Source: Thioalkalivibrio sp.
Lineage (GTDB): Bacteria; Pseudomonadota; Gammaproteobacteria; SpSt-1174
NCBI GenBank assembly: GCA_011046015.1
Contig: DSBO01000026.1
Location: 1-27,195 of the forward strand
Length of the DNA: 27,195 nt
Direction: 5' to 3'
A program made the translations under genes and the position numbers. Under the pieces are notes generated by a model. It was not told the DNA's origin. It did no database searches and worked only from the letters and a program-made list of their open reading frames with translations. Below are positions 1 through 6,981 of the stretch, piece after piece; the first letter of the stretch is position 1; the number at the start of each line of letters is the position of its first letter.

Positions 1-14
1 GCAAGTCGCAAGTC
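1..14. repeat. 7-bp tandem repeat at left edge
   Basis: The first fourteen bases are two head-to-tail copies of GCAAGTC, and the next bases begin AGTCGGAC. This is too short to mean much and may be chance or a contig-edge effect. It lies downstream of the first gene's stop, outside any coding region that I can see. Confidence 0.4.
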
Positions 15-38
15 GGACGTGGACCTTCCGGCGGTCCC

Positions 39-578
39 TTACAGCGAGCCCGCCCACTCCTTCAGCCGGCTGCTGAGTTCGCGCGCGGCGAGGTTGCGGT
101 CGCGGGCGCGCTCGTCGCGGATGGTGTCTACCAGGCTCAGGAGCTCGTAGAGCTTGGGATCGGCCATGGCGGCCTTGGAGACCGACTTGTACAGGGGCTC
201 GAAGGCGATGCCCTTGGTCGCTCCCCTGGGGTCCGGCCAGATTGGCGGCAGGTCCTCGTGCGCCTGCACCAGGTCGCGCATCGGCGGGCCGGCGTAGCTG
301 GTGGCCACGCCCAGGGTCATGGTGCCGCGGTTGGGGGGGAAGGCGTACTTCACGCCATGGATGAGGAATTCCTCCAGCGCCATGATGATGGGGCGCGGGT
401 TGCCGCCGCGGCCGGCTGCGGGGGCGACCAGCCGGGCGCGGATGGCACGCTTCACGCCGCCGTTGATCTCCGAGGCACTCATGTGTAGCTCCGAGGCGAG
501 CTGCGCGTAGGTCCAGGGCTGCTTGCCCAGGGCCACGAGTTTGAGGGTGATGAAGACGTCCTGAGGTTTCAGATTCAT
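39..578 (-). CDS. winged-helix/HTH DNA-binding protein, unrecognised family
   Basis: A 179-residue soluble protein. Residues about 20-55 look like a winged helix-turn-helix: WTYAQLASELHMSASEI, then a second helix with NGGVKRAIRARL, then a Gly/Arg-rich wing. The middle holds a Pro-rich stretch with PPIWPDPRG near residue 112, and the C-terminus is a charged helix (DTIRDERARDRNLAARELSSRLKEW). There is no signal peptide or membrane segment. A transcriptional regulator is the likely role. Such proteins are sometimes paired with a downstream toxin or nucleotidyltransferase gene, but any partner here would lie beyond the left edge. Upstream are a good sigma70-like promoter and an inverted repeat overlapping it, so autorepression is plausible. 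I do not recognise the exact family. Confidence 0.8.
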   Translation of the reverse strand: MNLKPQDVFITLKLVALGKQPWTYAQLASELHMSASEINGGVKRAIRARLVAPAAGRGGNPRPIIMALEEFLIHGVKYAFPPNRGTMTLGVATSYAGPPMRDLVQAHEDLPPIWPDPRGATKGIAFEPLYKSVSKAAMADPKLYELLSLVDTIRDERARDRNLAARELSSRLKEWAGSL

Positions 579-591
579 GGGATTACGCTGT

Positions 592-610
592 TTGCGAATT
601 AAAAACGCAA
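592..610. promoter_or_regulatory. candidate operator (inverted repeat TTGCG-N9-CGCAA)
   Basis: Two 5-bp arms, TTGCG at 592-596 and CGCAA at 606-610, flank a 9-bp AT-rich spacer. The site lies 14-32 bp before the start codon of the winged-helix gene and overlaps the last two bases of its predicted -10 box and the expected transcription start. That is the usual position for a repressor site. The half-sites are short, so the call is moderate. Confidence 0.4.
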
Positions 611-637
611 TGTAGCGTCGGTGCGTCGGAAGGTCAA
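609..637 (-). promoter_or_regulatory. sigma70-like promoter of the winged-helix gene
   Basis: Reading on the minus strand, TTGACC (632-637) is followed after exactly 17 bp by TACATT (609-614). This matches the -35 consensus at 5 of 6 and the -10 at 4 of 6. The start of transcription would fall near 602, leaving a leader of about 24 bases. No strong Shine-Dalgarno is visible before the ATG. Confidence 0.55.
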
Positions 638-659
638 TCCCGGCGGTGGGTGGCCGGCT

Positions 660-3005
660 TTAACGGCCGCCCCGTTTCAGCAGCTCGGAGACGGGTTCCG
701 GCCGGGCGATGTGGTAGCCCTGAAGGTAGTCCACGCCGATCTGCGCGAGCCGGTGCCGGATCTCGTCGGACTCGACGTACTCGGCAATGGTTTCGATGCC
801 CAGGATGTGGCCGATCTGGTTGATCGACTCGACCAGCGCGAGGTCGATGGGATCGTCACCAATGTCACGCACGAAGCTGCCGTCGATCTTCAGGTAATCC
901 ACGGGCAGGGTCTTCAGGTAGCCGAAGGAGCTCAGACCGCTGCCGAAGTCGTCCAGTGAGAAGCGGCAACCCATCGCTTTCATTCGGCGCATGAAGGCGA
1001 TGGCGCGGGTGAGGTTGGCGATGGCGGCGGTCTCGGTGATCTCGAAGCACAGATGGCCCGGATCGATGCTCGACTGCGCCAGGGCCTGCTCGAGGAAGGG
1101 CAGGAATTCGTCATCGCACAGCGAGTGAGCGGAGAGGTTGATGCTCAGCAGCCAGTCGCCGGGTTCGCGATAGTCGGCAAAGGCCTCCAGGGTCCGCGTC
1201 ACGACCCAGCGGTCGATGAGGTTCATCAGGTTGTAGCGCTCGGCCGCGGGGATGAAGGCCATGGGGGGCGAGAGCGTCCCGTCGCGGCCGGTCATGCGCA
1301 GCAGCATCTCGACATGCAGCGGCGCGCCATCGGCGTCACGGGCCGGGACGATGGGTTGGCAGCGCAGCGTGAAGCGACCGTCCTCCAGGGCGCTGGTGAT
1401 CTCGTGGACCCAGTGCATTTCCACTTCGCGGCGCGCGATGGCATCGTCGTCGGGACGGTAGACGTGGATGCGGTTGCGGCCGTGGTCCTTGGCGCTGTAG
1501 CAGGCCGTATCCGCGGCGCTGAGCAGGTCGTACAGCGAGCCGCTGTCGGCCGTGATCGGCACGAGGCCGAAGCTCGCGCCGATGGTGAAGGCCTTGTCGT
1601 CCCAGCAGAAGCGGTACTCGCAGAGGTCGCGACGGATACGCTCGATCACCTGGTGGGCATCCGGCTCGTGGCAGTGGCGCAGGATCATGGCGAACTCGTC
1701 ACCGCCGGTGCGCGCCACGAGATCGGTGTCGCGCAGGTGATGGCGGAACACGTCGGCCACCTGCTTGAGCAGCTCGTCTCCGGCCAGGTGGCCGCAGGTG
1801 TCGTTGACCACCTTGAACTGGTCCAGGTCGGCGAAGCACAGCCAGTGCTGATCGGCCGGGTAGCGGTGCAACTCGCTGAGCAGTTCGCCGATGTGGCGTT
1901 CGAACTCGCTGCGATTGTAGAGGCCGGTGAGCATGTCGTGGCGGGCCTGGTAGGCGATCTGATTGGCCAGGGCACGACTCTCGGTGACGTCGCGAAACAC
2001 CAGGATTGCCCCCGCGGCCTGCCGGTGGCCGTCGAAGATGGGCGAGGCCGTGTATTCGATGGCGAATTCGCGCGCGTCACCCCGCACGAACACGGCGCTG
2101 GCGCCGGAGCTGATGGTCCGGTTCTTCTTCATGGCGGCGATCGCAGGGTTGCCGATGGGCTGCCGGTCGCTCTCGTGCACGAAGTGGATGATGTCGTTGA
2201 TGTAGGCGCCGCGGGCCCGCGCCTCGCTCTGCCCGGTCATCGCCTGCGCCGCGGCGTTGATCTGCTCGATGCGTCCGCCCTGGTCGGTGGTGATGACCCC
2301 GTCACCGATGGCGTAGAGGGTGATCTGCGCGCGTTCCTTGGCCTGCTTGATGGAGCGCTCGATTTCGCCGGTGCGACGGATGGTGAACAGGGCGACGACC
2401 GTGCTGAGGAGCACGATGCCGGCCACCAGGCTGATGGCGATGGCCAGCGAGCGGCGGTGCTGCCGGTGAGCCGTGTCGAGTGCGTGTTCGGCGGCGTCGG
2501 CCTGGAAGCGCAGCACCGCGGAGAGGTGTCTGAAGCCTTCATCCTGCAGCGGAATGGCGTACTCGAGCAGCAGGTGGCGAGCGGCGTCGTGCTCGTTGCG
2601 CAGGATGTGGTCGACGATCTGCGTCTGCAGCGGACCGATGCGGCCGACGATGGCGTCCTGGCTCTCCAGCAGGCCGCGCTCGTCACGGCTCAGCTCGAGG
2701 CCCAGGTAGCGCTCGCGCGCCAGCACGAAGTCGGTGCCAAGGCGATGGAACCGCAGGTACTCCTCGTCGCGCGCGAAGGGGTCGTCGAGGATGAGCATCT
2801 TCTGGATGCTCACGGTGCGCTCGCGGGCGAGCGTGCGCATGTCCATGAGCAACTGGCGCTTGAGGTTGTCGGAATTGACCGCGGCATCGAGCTGTTGCAC
2901 GGTTGCGTTGGTGACGGTCACCCATACCGCCATCAGCACGCCGGCCAGCACGATGATGACGCCAAAGCCCAGCACCAGCGTGGGACGTGTCTGTAATCTC
3001 ATCAT
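660..3005 (-). CDS. membrane GGDEF-EAL protein with PAS domain (c-di-GMP turnover)
   Basis: A 781-residue inner-membrane protein predicted to make and/or degrade cyclic di-GMP. Two membrane segments (about 10-32 and 186-208) bracket a helical periplasmic region of about 150 residues, resembling four-helix-bundle chemoreceptor sensors. A PAS domain follows (about 225-345). The GGDEF domain (350-515) has an intact TGGDEF at 433-438 and an RxxD inhibitory site at 425-428, so cyclase activity and product feedback are likely. The EAL domain (535-775) has EML at 566-568 instead of EAL but keeps FEITET, DDFGSG and KIDGSFV, so phosphodiesterase activity remains plausible. It starts with two adjacent ATGs and has no clear Shine-Dalgarno. 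It is divergent from another diguanylate cyclase. Substrate direction (synthesis or hydrolysis) cannot be told from sequence. Confidence 0.95.
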   Translation of the reverse strand: MMRLQTRPTLVLGFGVIIVLAGVLMAVWVTVTNATVQQLDAAVNSDNLKRQLLMDMRTLARERTVSIQKMLILDDPFARDEEYLRFHRLGTDFVLARERYLGLELSRDERGLLESQDAIVGRIGPLQTQIVDHILRNEHDAARHLLLEYAIPLQDEGFRHLSAVLRFQADAAEHALDTAHRQHRRSLAIAISLVAGIVLLSTVVALFTIRRTGEIERSIKQAKERAQITLYAIGDGVITTDQGGRIEQINAAAQAMTGQSEARARGAYINDIIHFVHESDRQPIGNPAIAAMKKNRTISSGASAVFVRGDAREFAIEYTASPIFDGHRQAAGAILVFRDVTESRALANQIAYQARHDMLTGLYNRSEFERHIGELLSELHRYPADQHWLCFADLDQFKVVNDTCGHLAGDELLKQVADVFRHHLRDTDLVARTGGDEFAMILRHCHEPDAHQVIERIRRDLCEYRFCWDDKAFTIGASFGLVPITADSGSLYDLLSAADTACYSAKDHGRNRIHVYRPDDDAIARREVEMHWVHEITSALEDGRFTLRCQPIVPARDADGAPLHVEMLLRMTGRDGTLSPPMAFIPAAERYNLMNLIDRWVVTRTLEAFADYREPGDWLLSINLSAHSLCDDEFLPFLEQALAQSSIDPGHLCFEITETAAIANLTRAIAFMRRMKAMGCRFSLDDFGSGLSSFGYLKTLPVDYLKIDGSFVRDIGDDPIDLALVESINQIGHILGIETIAEYVESDEIRHRLAQIGVDYLQGYHIARPEPVSELLKRGGR

Positions 3006-3248
3006 TTTGGGAAGGCTGTCGTCCCGGCTCGGGCCGGGATCTATAATTAGTTTTTGTTGCAGGGCGCGCCGGATCGATCAGCCCGTCCCTGGGTAACCTG
3101 CCATACTTCCCGCCAGTATGCCTGTGGCGGCGAGCGGCGAACCATAACCGCATTTTCGTTCAGGTCAAAACACGTTTCTGTCAGGGTACCCTATCAGCAT
3201 GCTTCTCGCCTCCGCCGTTTCACGTCACCCAGCCGGCGTCGCTGCAGG
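3006..3248. promoter_or_regulatory. divergent intergenic region between two c-di-GMP genes
   Basis: This 243-bp gap must hold promoters for both divergent genes. A perfect TATAAT lies at 3042-3047 on the plus strand, but no convincing -35 sits 16-18 bp upstream. A GGGTACCC palindrome lies at 3185-3192. I see no coding potential here. The plus-strand reading frame is open from 3054, but its translation is unlike a protein N-terminus until the membrane anchor that begins at 3249. Confidence 0.35.
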
Positions 3249-4910
3249 GTGAACCGCCCGGTGCGCATCCCCAAGCGCCTGTTCCTGGCCCTTTCCGCCG
3301 CGATCCTGCTCGTCGTGGTGCTGTTCGTCGTGGTGAACAATCACGCGGCGCGGGAATCGCTGGACCAGTCGCTGCGGGATCGTGCGCGCGAGCTGGGTTC
3401 GGCGTACGAGGTCGCCCTCTCGTCCTCGCTCGTCAGCGCCTCGCAGATGGCGAGCTTCATCGCCGCCGATGTCGAGACCCTGCGCTACATGGCGCGGGCC
3501 CGGGAGGCCCTGGCCGGGGACGGCGGCGATCCCTTCGGGTCGCATTCCGCCGAGGTGCGTTACCAGTGGCTGCAGGCCATGCAGCCCAGCCTGCATCACC
3601 TTAGGCAGCGTTTCGGGATGAACGAACTCGAGTTCCATCTCTATGTGAATGATCAGGCCATGAGCTTTCTGCGCCTGCATCGCCCCGAGGGTTTCGGGGA
3701 CGTGATCGAGGCTCCGGATCACCCCGTCAATCGTGCGGCCCGCACAGGGGCGGGGGCTGCGGCCCCGGTGCTGGACGCGGGCGGCGCCGCCCTCCGGGCC
3801 GCCGAGCCGGTGCGCTGGTCGGGCCCGGATGCGGACGAGGAGCAGCTGCTCGGCATGGTCGAGGTGGGCCTGAGCTTCGATGCCCTGCTCGATCTGCTCA
3901 ATCGCCGCCTGGGGGTCCAGGCCGCCGTGGTGCTGGATGCGGCCGCGGTGGAAGGCGTGGTCGCCCTGGTCGTGCGTGAGCGCGAGCTGACGCGGCTGGC
4001 GGGTACGAGCTGTTACCTGTTCACCGCTGCCGGCCCCGATGCGGACCGACTGAAGGACGAGGTCACGAGTTGCCACGCCGGCGTTTCGGTGGTGGGGGAC
4101 TCGGTGCCGGTGGCTGGCAAGCGCCGCTTCGCCCAGACCGTGGTGCCGCTCGAACTCGCGGGTGCGGGGCGGTCCATTGCCGGGGCGGTAGTGCTGTGGT
4201 TCGATGCGGAGGCGGCCCTGGCGGCCTATGAACGCACCCTGGTCGTGAATATCGGCTACGCAGCGGCGGGGTTCATCGTCCTGGGGCTGGTGCTGTTCGT
4301 GCTGCTGCGTGGCGGCATGCGCGTGTTCGAGACCGAGCTGCGGCGTCGTACCAGCGAGATTCGCCAGCTGAACCGGCGGCTCACGCGCATGGCCACCACC
4401 GACAGTCTCACCGGGCTCCACAACCGCCGCCACTTTCTGCAGCGCATGCAGGTGGAGATGGACCGGGTACGGCGCGCCGGTGGCGAACTCGCCCTGATCC
4501 TGATCGACCTCGATCACTTCAAGCAGGTGAACGACCGTTACGGCCACCAGGTCGGCGACGAGGTGCTGCGCAAGACCGGCCGCCTGCTGCTGGAACAGAT
4601 CCGTTCGGTGGACATCGTCGGACGCTACGGGGGCGAGGAGCTGTGCGTGCTGCTGCCCGACACGGATGCGGCGCAGGCGATGATCATGGCCGAGCGCCTG
4701 CGCGCCGGGATCGCCGGGATGCCGTTCATGGCCCCGGGGGGTACCGCGTTCCGGGTCACGGCCAGCCTCGGCGTGGCGCAGTGGGATGGCCTGGCCGATC
4801 GCGACACCCTGTTCGTGCAGGCCGACACGGCGCTCTACGCCGCCAAGGACGCCGGGCGCAACCGGGTCGTGCCCTTCGGCCCGGGCCCGCCGGCTGGAAA
4901 GCGGCCATAG
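3249..4910 (+). CDS. membrane diguanylate cyclase with periplasmic dCACHE-like sensor
   Basis: A 553-residue protein predicted to synthesise cyclic di-GMP in response to a periplasmic signal. I chose the GTG at 3249 because it places a basic VNRPVRIPKR stretch directly before the first membrane helix (about 10-30). The frame is open further upstream, and no in-frame start has a good Shine-Dalgarno. The periplasmic part, about 300 residues, carries the FHLYV...SFLRLHRPEGFGD signature seen in double-CACHE sensors. A second membrane helix lies near 345-370, then a short linker coil and the GGDEF domain. The catalytic motif reads RYGGEEL (Leu for the usual Phe), with an RSVD inhibitory site at the canonical spacing. 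It is divergent from the GGDEF-EAL gene. Activity is likely but not certain because of the Leu. Confidence 0.9.
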   Translation: MNRPVRIPKRLFLALSAAILLVVVLFVVVNNHAARESLDQSLRDRARELGSAYEVALSSSLVSASQMASFIAADVETLRYMARAREALAGDGGDPFGSHSAEVRYQWLQAMQPSLHHLRQRFGMNELEFHLYVNDQAMSFLRLHRPEGFGDVIEAPDHPVNRAARTGAGAAAPVLDAGGAALRAAEPVRWSGPDADEEQLLGMVEVGLSFDALLDLLNRRLGVQAAVVLDAAAVEGVVALVVRERELTRLAGTSCYLFTAAGPDADRLKDEVTSCHAGVSVVGDSVPVAGKRRFAQTVVPLELAGAGRSIAGAVVLWFDAEAALAAYERTLVVNIGYAAAGFIVLGLVLFVLLRGGMRVFETELRRRTSEIRQLNRRLTRMATTDSLTGLHNRRHFLQRMQVEMDRVRRAGGELALILIDLDHFKQVNDRYGHQVGDEVLRKTGRLLLEQIRSVDIVGRYGGEELCVLLPDTDAAQAMIMAERLRAGIAGMPFMAPGGTAFRVTASLGVAQWDGLADRDTLFVQADTALYAAKDAGRNRVVPFGPGPPAGKRP

Positions 4911-4923
4911 CGCTGGCTATGAT
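4895..4923 (+). promoter_or_regulatory. possible promoter for the DUF465 gene
   Basis: TGGAAA at 4895-4900 and TATGAT at 4918-4923 are separated by 17 bp, within and just after the end of the cyclase gene. A GGGGC-N5-GCCCC hairpin (4924-4938) follows, so it would sit in the 5' leader. This could give the small downstream gene its own transcript, or the two genes may simply be co-transcribed. Confidence 0.35.
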
Positions 4924-4951
4924 GGGGCGTCCTGCCCCGCCCGGTGTCGCT

Positions 4952-5158
4952 ATGATGTTGGAAGACCCTGCACTGATTCGCGAGAAGCTAGAGGCCCTGA
5001 AGGTCGAGCACCGTGACCTCGACCAGGTCATCATGCGGCTGGCGGAAGATCCCGTCCAGGACCAGCTCCAGGTCACGCGGCTGAAAAAGCGCAAGCTGCA
5101 GCTCAAGGACGCCATCGCCCGGCTGGAAAGCCGCCTCATCCCCGATCTCAACGCCTGA
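4952..5158 (+). CDS. YdcH/DUF465 family small coiled-coil protein
   Basis: A 68-residue protein, almost all helix and strongly charged. It shows the family pattern EHRDLDQVI, then LKKRKLQLKD, then a final LIPDL. DUF465 proteins are short cytoplasmic antiparallel coiled coils found widely in Proteobacteria, with no firmly established function. The frame is open far upstream inside the cyclase gene, but family length points to the adjacent ATGs at 4952 and 4955; the second would give 67 residues. It lies 41 bp after the cyclase stop and ends tail to tail with the metalloprotease gene, only 8 bp away. Confidence 0.85.
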   Translation: MMLEDPALIREKLEALKVEHRDLDQVIMRLAEDPVQDQLQVTRLKKRKLQLKDAIARLESRLIPDLNA

Positions 5159-5166
5159 TCACGGCC

Positions 5167-5910
5167 TCAGCGGCGTTCCGTCCAGGCCGGGATCAGTCCC
5201 GTGCAGGTATCGAGTTCGCGATCCAGTTCGCGTGCCCTGGGCGTCAGCCCGTGGAGTACCGCCCAGAAGCGCGGCGAGTGATTGCGTTCGACGGTGTGCG
5301 CCAGTTCGTGCAGGAGCACGTAGTCGGCCAGCTCCGGCGGCAGGAAGAGCAGGCGGTAATTGAGGTTGATGCTGCCCTGGCCCGAACAGCTGCCCCAGCG
5401 GGTGCGCTGGGCGCGGATGCCCAGGCGCTGGTAGTGCAGACCATGGCGCGCGGCAAAGGCATCGAGGCGCGGGGCGAAGACGCGGCGCGCCTCGCGCATG
5501 AGCCAGCGGCGCAGGACCTCGCAGTACCGTGCCTCCGGGGTTGCCGCCGGCGCCTGTACCGTGACCGCGGCGTCCCGCCGGGTCACCCGGCAACGCCCGT
5601 CGGTACTCGTCGTGTAGCGCACCTCCCAGAGTGCGTCGATGGCCCGCAGCGGCAGGCGGCGCGGTAACGGATCGCCGTGGATGGCGTCGCGCGGGCGGGT
5701 GGCGGCGAGGCGGTCCAGTGCCTGGCGCACCCAGTCGCGGTGATCCTCGGCGACGGCCCTGACTTCGCGTTCGCTGGCGGCCCGGGGGGCGGAGATGCGC
5801 AGCTCATCGGGCGTGACCCGCAGGCCCACCCGCCGGTAGCGGGGATTGCGGATCACCCGGCAGCGCAGGCGCCGCCCGTCGCCGAGCTCAAGGTGCCAGG
5901 GGGCGTTCAT
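5167..5910 (-). CDS. YgjP-type zinc metalloprotease (DUF45, M48-like)
   Basis: A 247-residue soluble protein with a gluzincin-like zinc site: HELAH at 201-205 and a third histidine ligand in NHSPRFW at 211. Just before it is the family's RWGSCS (171-176), followed by INLNYRLLFLP. These are the hallmarks of the DUF45/YgjP and WLM-type metalloproteases; their substrates are mostly unknown. The E. coli YgjP is shorter, so the first 80 residues here are an N-terminal extension. The start at 5910 overlaps the end of srkA by 23 bp, which implies co-transcription and probably coupled translation. The longer open frame upstream is only srkA read out of frame. Catalysis is inferred from the intact motif. 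Confidence 0.9.
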   Translation of the reverse strand: MNAPWHLELGDGRRLRCRVIRNPRYRRVGLRVTPDELRISAPRAASEREVRAVAEDHRDWVRQALDRLAATRPRDAIHGDPLPRRLPLRAIDALWEVRYTTSTDGRCRVTRRDAAVTVQAPAATPEARYCEVLRRWLMREARRVFAPRLDAFAARHGLHYQRLGIRAQRTRWGSCSGQGSINLNYRLLFLPPELADYVLLHELAHTVERNHSPRFWAVLHGLTPRARELDRELDTCTGLIPAWTERR

Positions 5911-6865
5911 GCAGCAGGGCCAGTTGCTCGCGCAGGGCGAGGATGTGGTCTTCCCAGTGGCGTGGCGAGGCGAACCAGGGGAAGGCGGGCGGAAAAGCCG
6001 GGTCGTCCCAGCGCCGTGCCACCCAGGCCTCGTAGTGCATGAGTCGCAGGGTGCGCAGTGGCTCGATGAGCGCAAGCTCGGTGTAGTCGAAACTGCGGAA
6101 CTGCTCGTAGCCCTCCAGCACCTCGGCCAGTTGCCGCTCCTGGTTTCCGCGCTCCCCCGACAGCAGCATCCACAGGTCCTGCACCGCCGGGCCCATGCGG
6201 GCATCGTCGAAGTCGACGAAGTGCGGACCGGCGTCGGTCCACAGGATGTTGCCGGCGTGACAGTCGCCATGGATGCGCAGGGTGGCCGGGGCGACGCCGT
6301 CCAGGCACTCGCCAATGGCCTGCAGCAGGTCGCGGGAGAGGCTCTCATAGGCGGCCTCGACATGCGGGGGCAGCAGCCGGTGTTCGAGCAGGAAGCTGGC
6401 CGGGTCCTCGCCGAATTCCTGCACCGACAGCCGGGGCCGGTGCTCGAACCGACGCAGCGCGCCGATTGCGTGCAGGCGCCCCAGCAGGCGGCCGATCCAG
6501 CGGCGGTGGTCGGCGTCGTCGATCTCGATGAGGCGTCCCCCCCGGCGCGGAAACAGGCTGAAGCGAAATCCGTCGTGGTGATGCAAGGTACGCCCGTCGA
6601 GGCGTAGCGGCGGTACCGCGGGCAGTTCGGCCTCGGCGAGTTCGTGCGTGAAGGCATGCTCCTCGAGGATGGCCGCATCGGTCCAGCGCCCGGGGCGATA
6701 GAACTTGGTGATCAAGGGGGGCTCGCCCTCGATGCCGACCTGGTAGACGCGGTTCTCGAAGCTGTTGAGGGCCAGCAGGCGGCCGTCGGCGTGGAAACCG
6801 AGCGCTTCCACGGCATCGAGAATCAGGTCGGGCTGGAGGCGATCGAAGGGATGGCTGGCATGCAT
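5888..6865 (-). CDS. srkA: stress response kinase A (SrkA/YihE)
   Basis: A 325-residue Ser/Thr protein kinase of the aminoglycoside-phosphotransferase-like fold. In E. coli, SrkA protects against stress-induced death, acting against MazEF-linked killing, and is Cpx-responsive. Family hallmarks are all present: LNSFENRVYQ near 33-42, the ATP-contacting lysine in TKFYRP (Lys54), the catalytic loop HGDCHAGN (199-206, Asp201 and Asn206), metal-binding VDFDDAR (217-223) and GPAVQDLWMLL. Length matches the family. I chose the ATG at 6865 because homologues begin shortly before a LxPDxIxDA motif, seen here at 10-18, and because the predicted promoter sits just upstream. It is the first gene of a two-gene operon with the DUF45 metalloprotease. 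Confidence 0.95.
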   Translation of the reverse strand: MHASHPFDRLQPDLILDAVEALGFHADGRLLALNSFENRVYQVGIEGEPPLITKFYRPGRWTDAAILEEHAFTHELAEAELPAVPPLRLDGRTLHHHDGFRFSLFPRRGGRLIEIDDADHRRWIGRLLGRLHAIGALRRFEHRPRLSVQEFGEDPASFLLEHRLLPPHVEAAYESLSRDLLQAIGECLDGVAPATLRIHGDCHAGNILWTDAGPHFVDFDDARMGPAVQDLWMLLSGERGNQERQLAEVLEGYEQFRSFDYTELALIEPLRTLRLMHYEAWVARRWDDPAFPPAFPWFASPRHWEDHILALREQLALLHERPLAP

Positions 6866-6889
6866 GATGGACGGTCCTGTGTCCGCGGC

Positions 6890-6918
6890 ACTATAGAGCC
6901 TGGGGGTGGCGCTGTCGA
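6890..6918 (-). promoter_or_regulatory. sigma70-like promoter of srkA operon
   Basis: On the minus strand, TCGACA (6913-6918) and TATAGT (6890-6895) lie 17 bp apart, each matching consensus at 5 of 6. Transcription would begin near 6883, giving a leader of about 18 bases to the srkA ATG at 6865. This is one of the best promoter matches in the window. Confidence 0.6.
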
Positions 6919-6981
6919 TGGCAGCGCAGGTCGTGCGCGGGGCTGTCGGTGTCCCGGGGCCATTGCTACACTGCACGCCCT

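Noticed and set aside
1053..2996. Plus-strand open frame of 647 codons opposite the GGDEF-EAL gene
   Set aside because: Translation is Val/Gly/Ala/His-rich with no domain; the minus strand carries a full multi-domain protein. It is a high-GC antisense shadow.
3042..3047. Perfect TATAAT as a firm promoter for the diguanylate cyclase
   Set aside because: No acceptable -35 or extended -10 accompanies it on either strand, so it is noted only as part of the intergenic region.
3225..4547. Minus-strand open frame of 440 codons opposite the diguanylate cyclase
   Set aside because: No recognisable domain; shadow of the cyclase.
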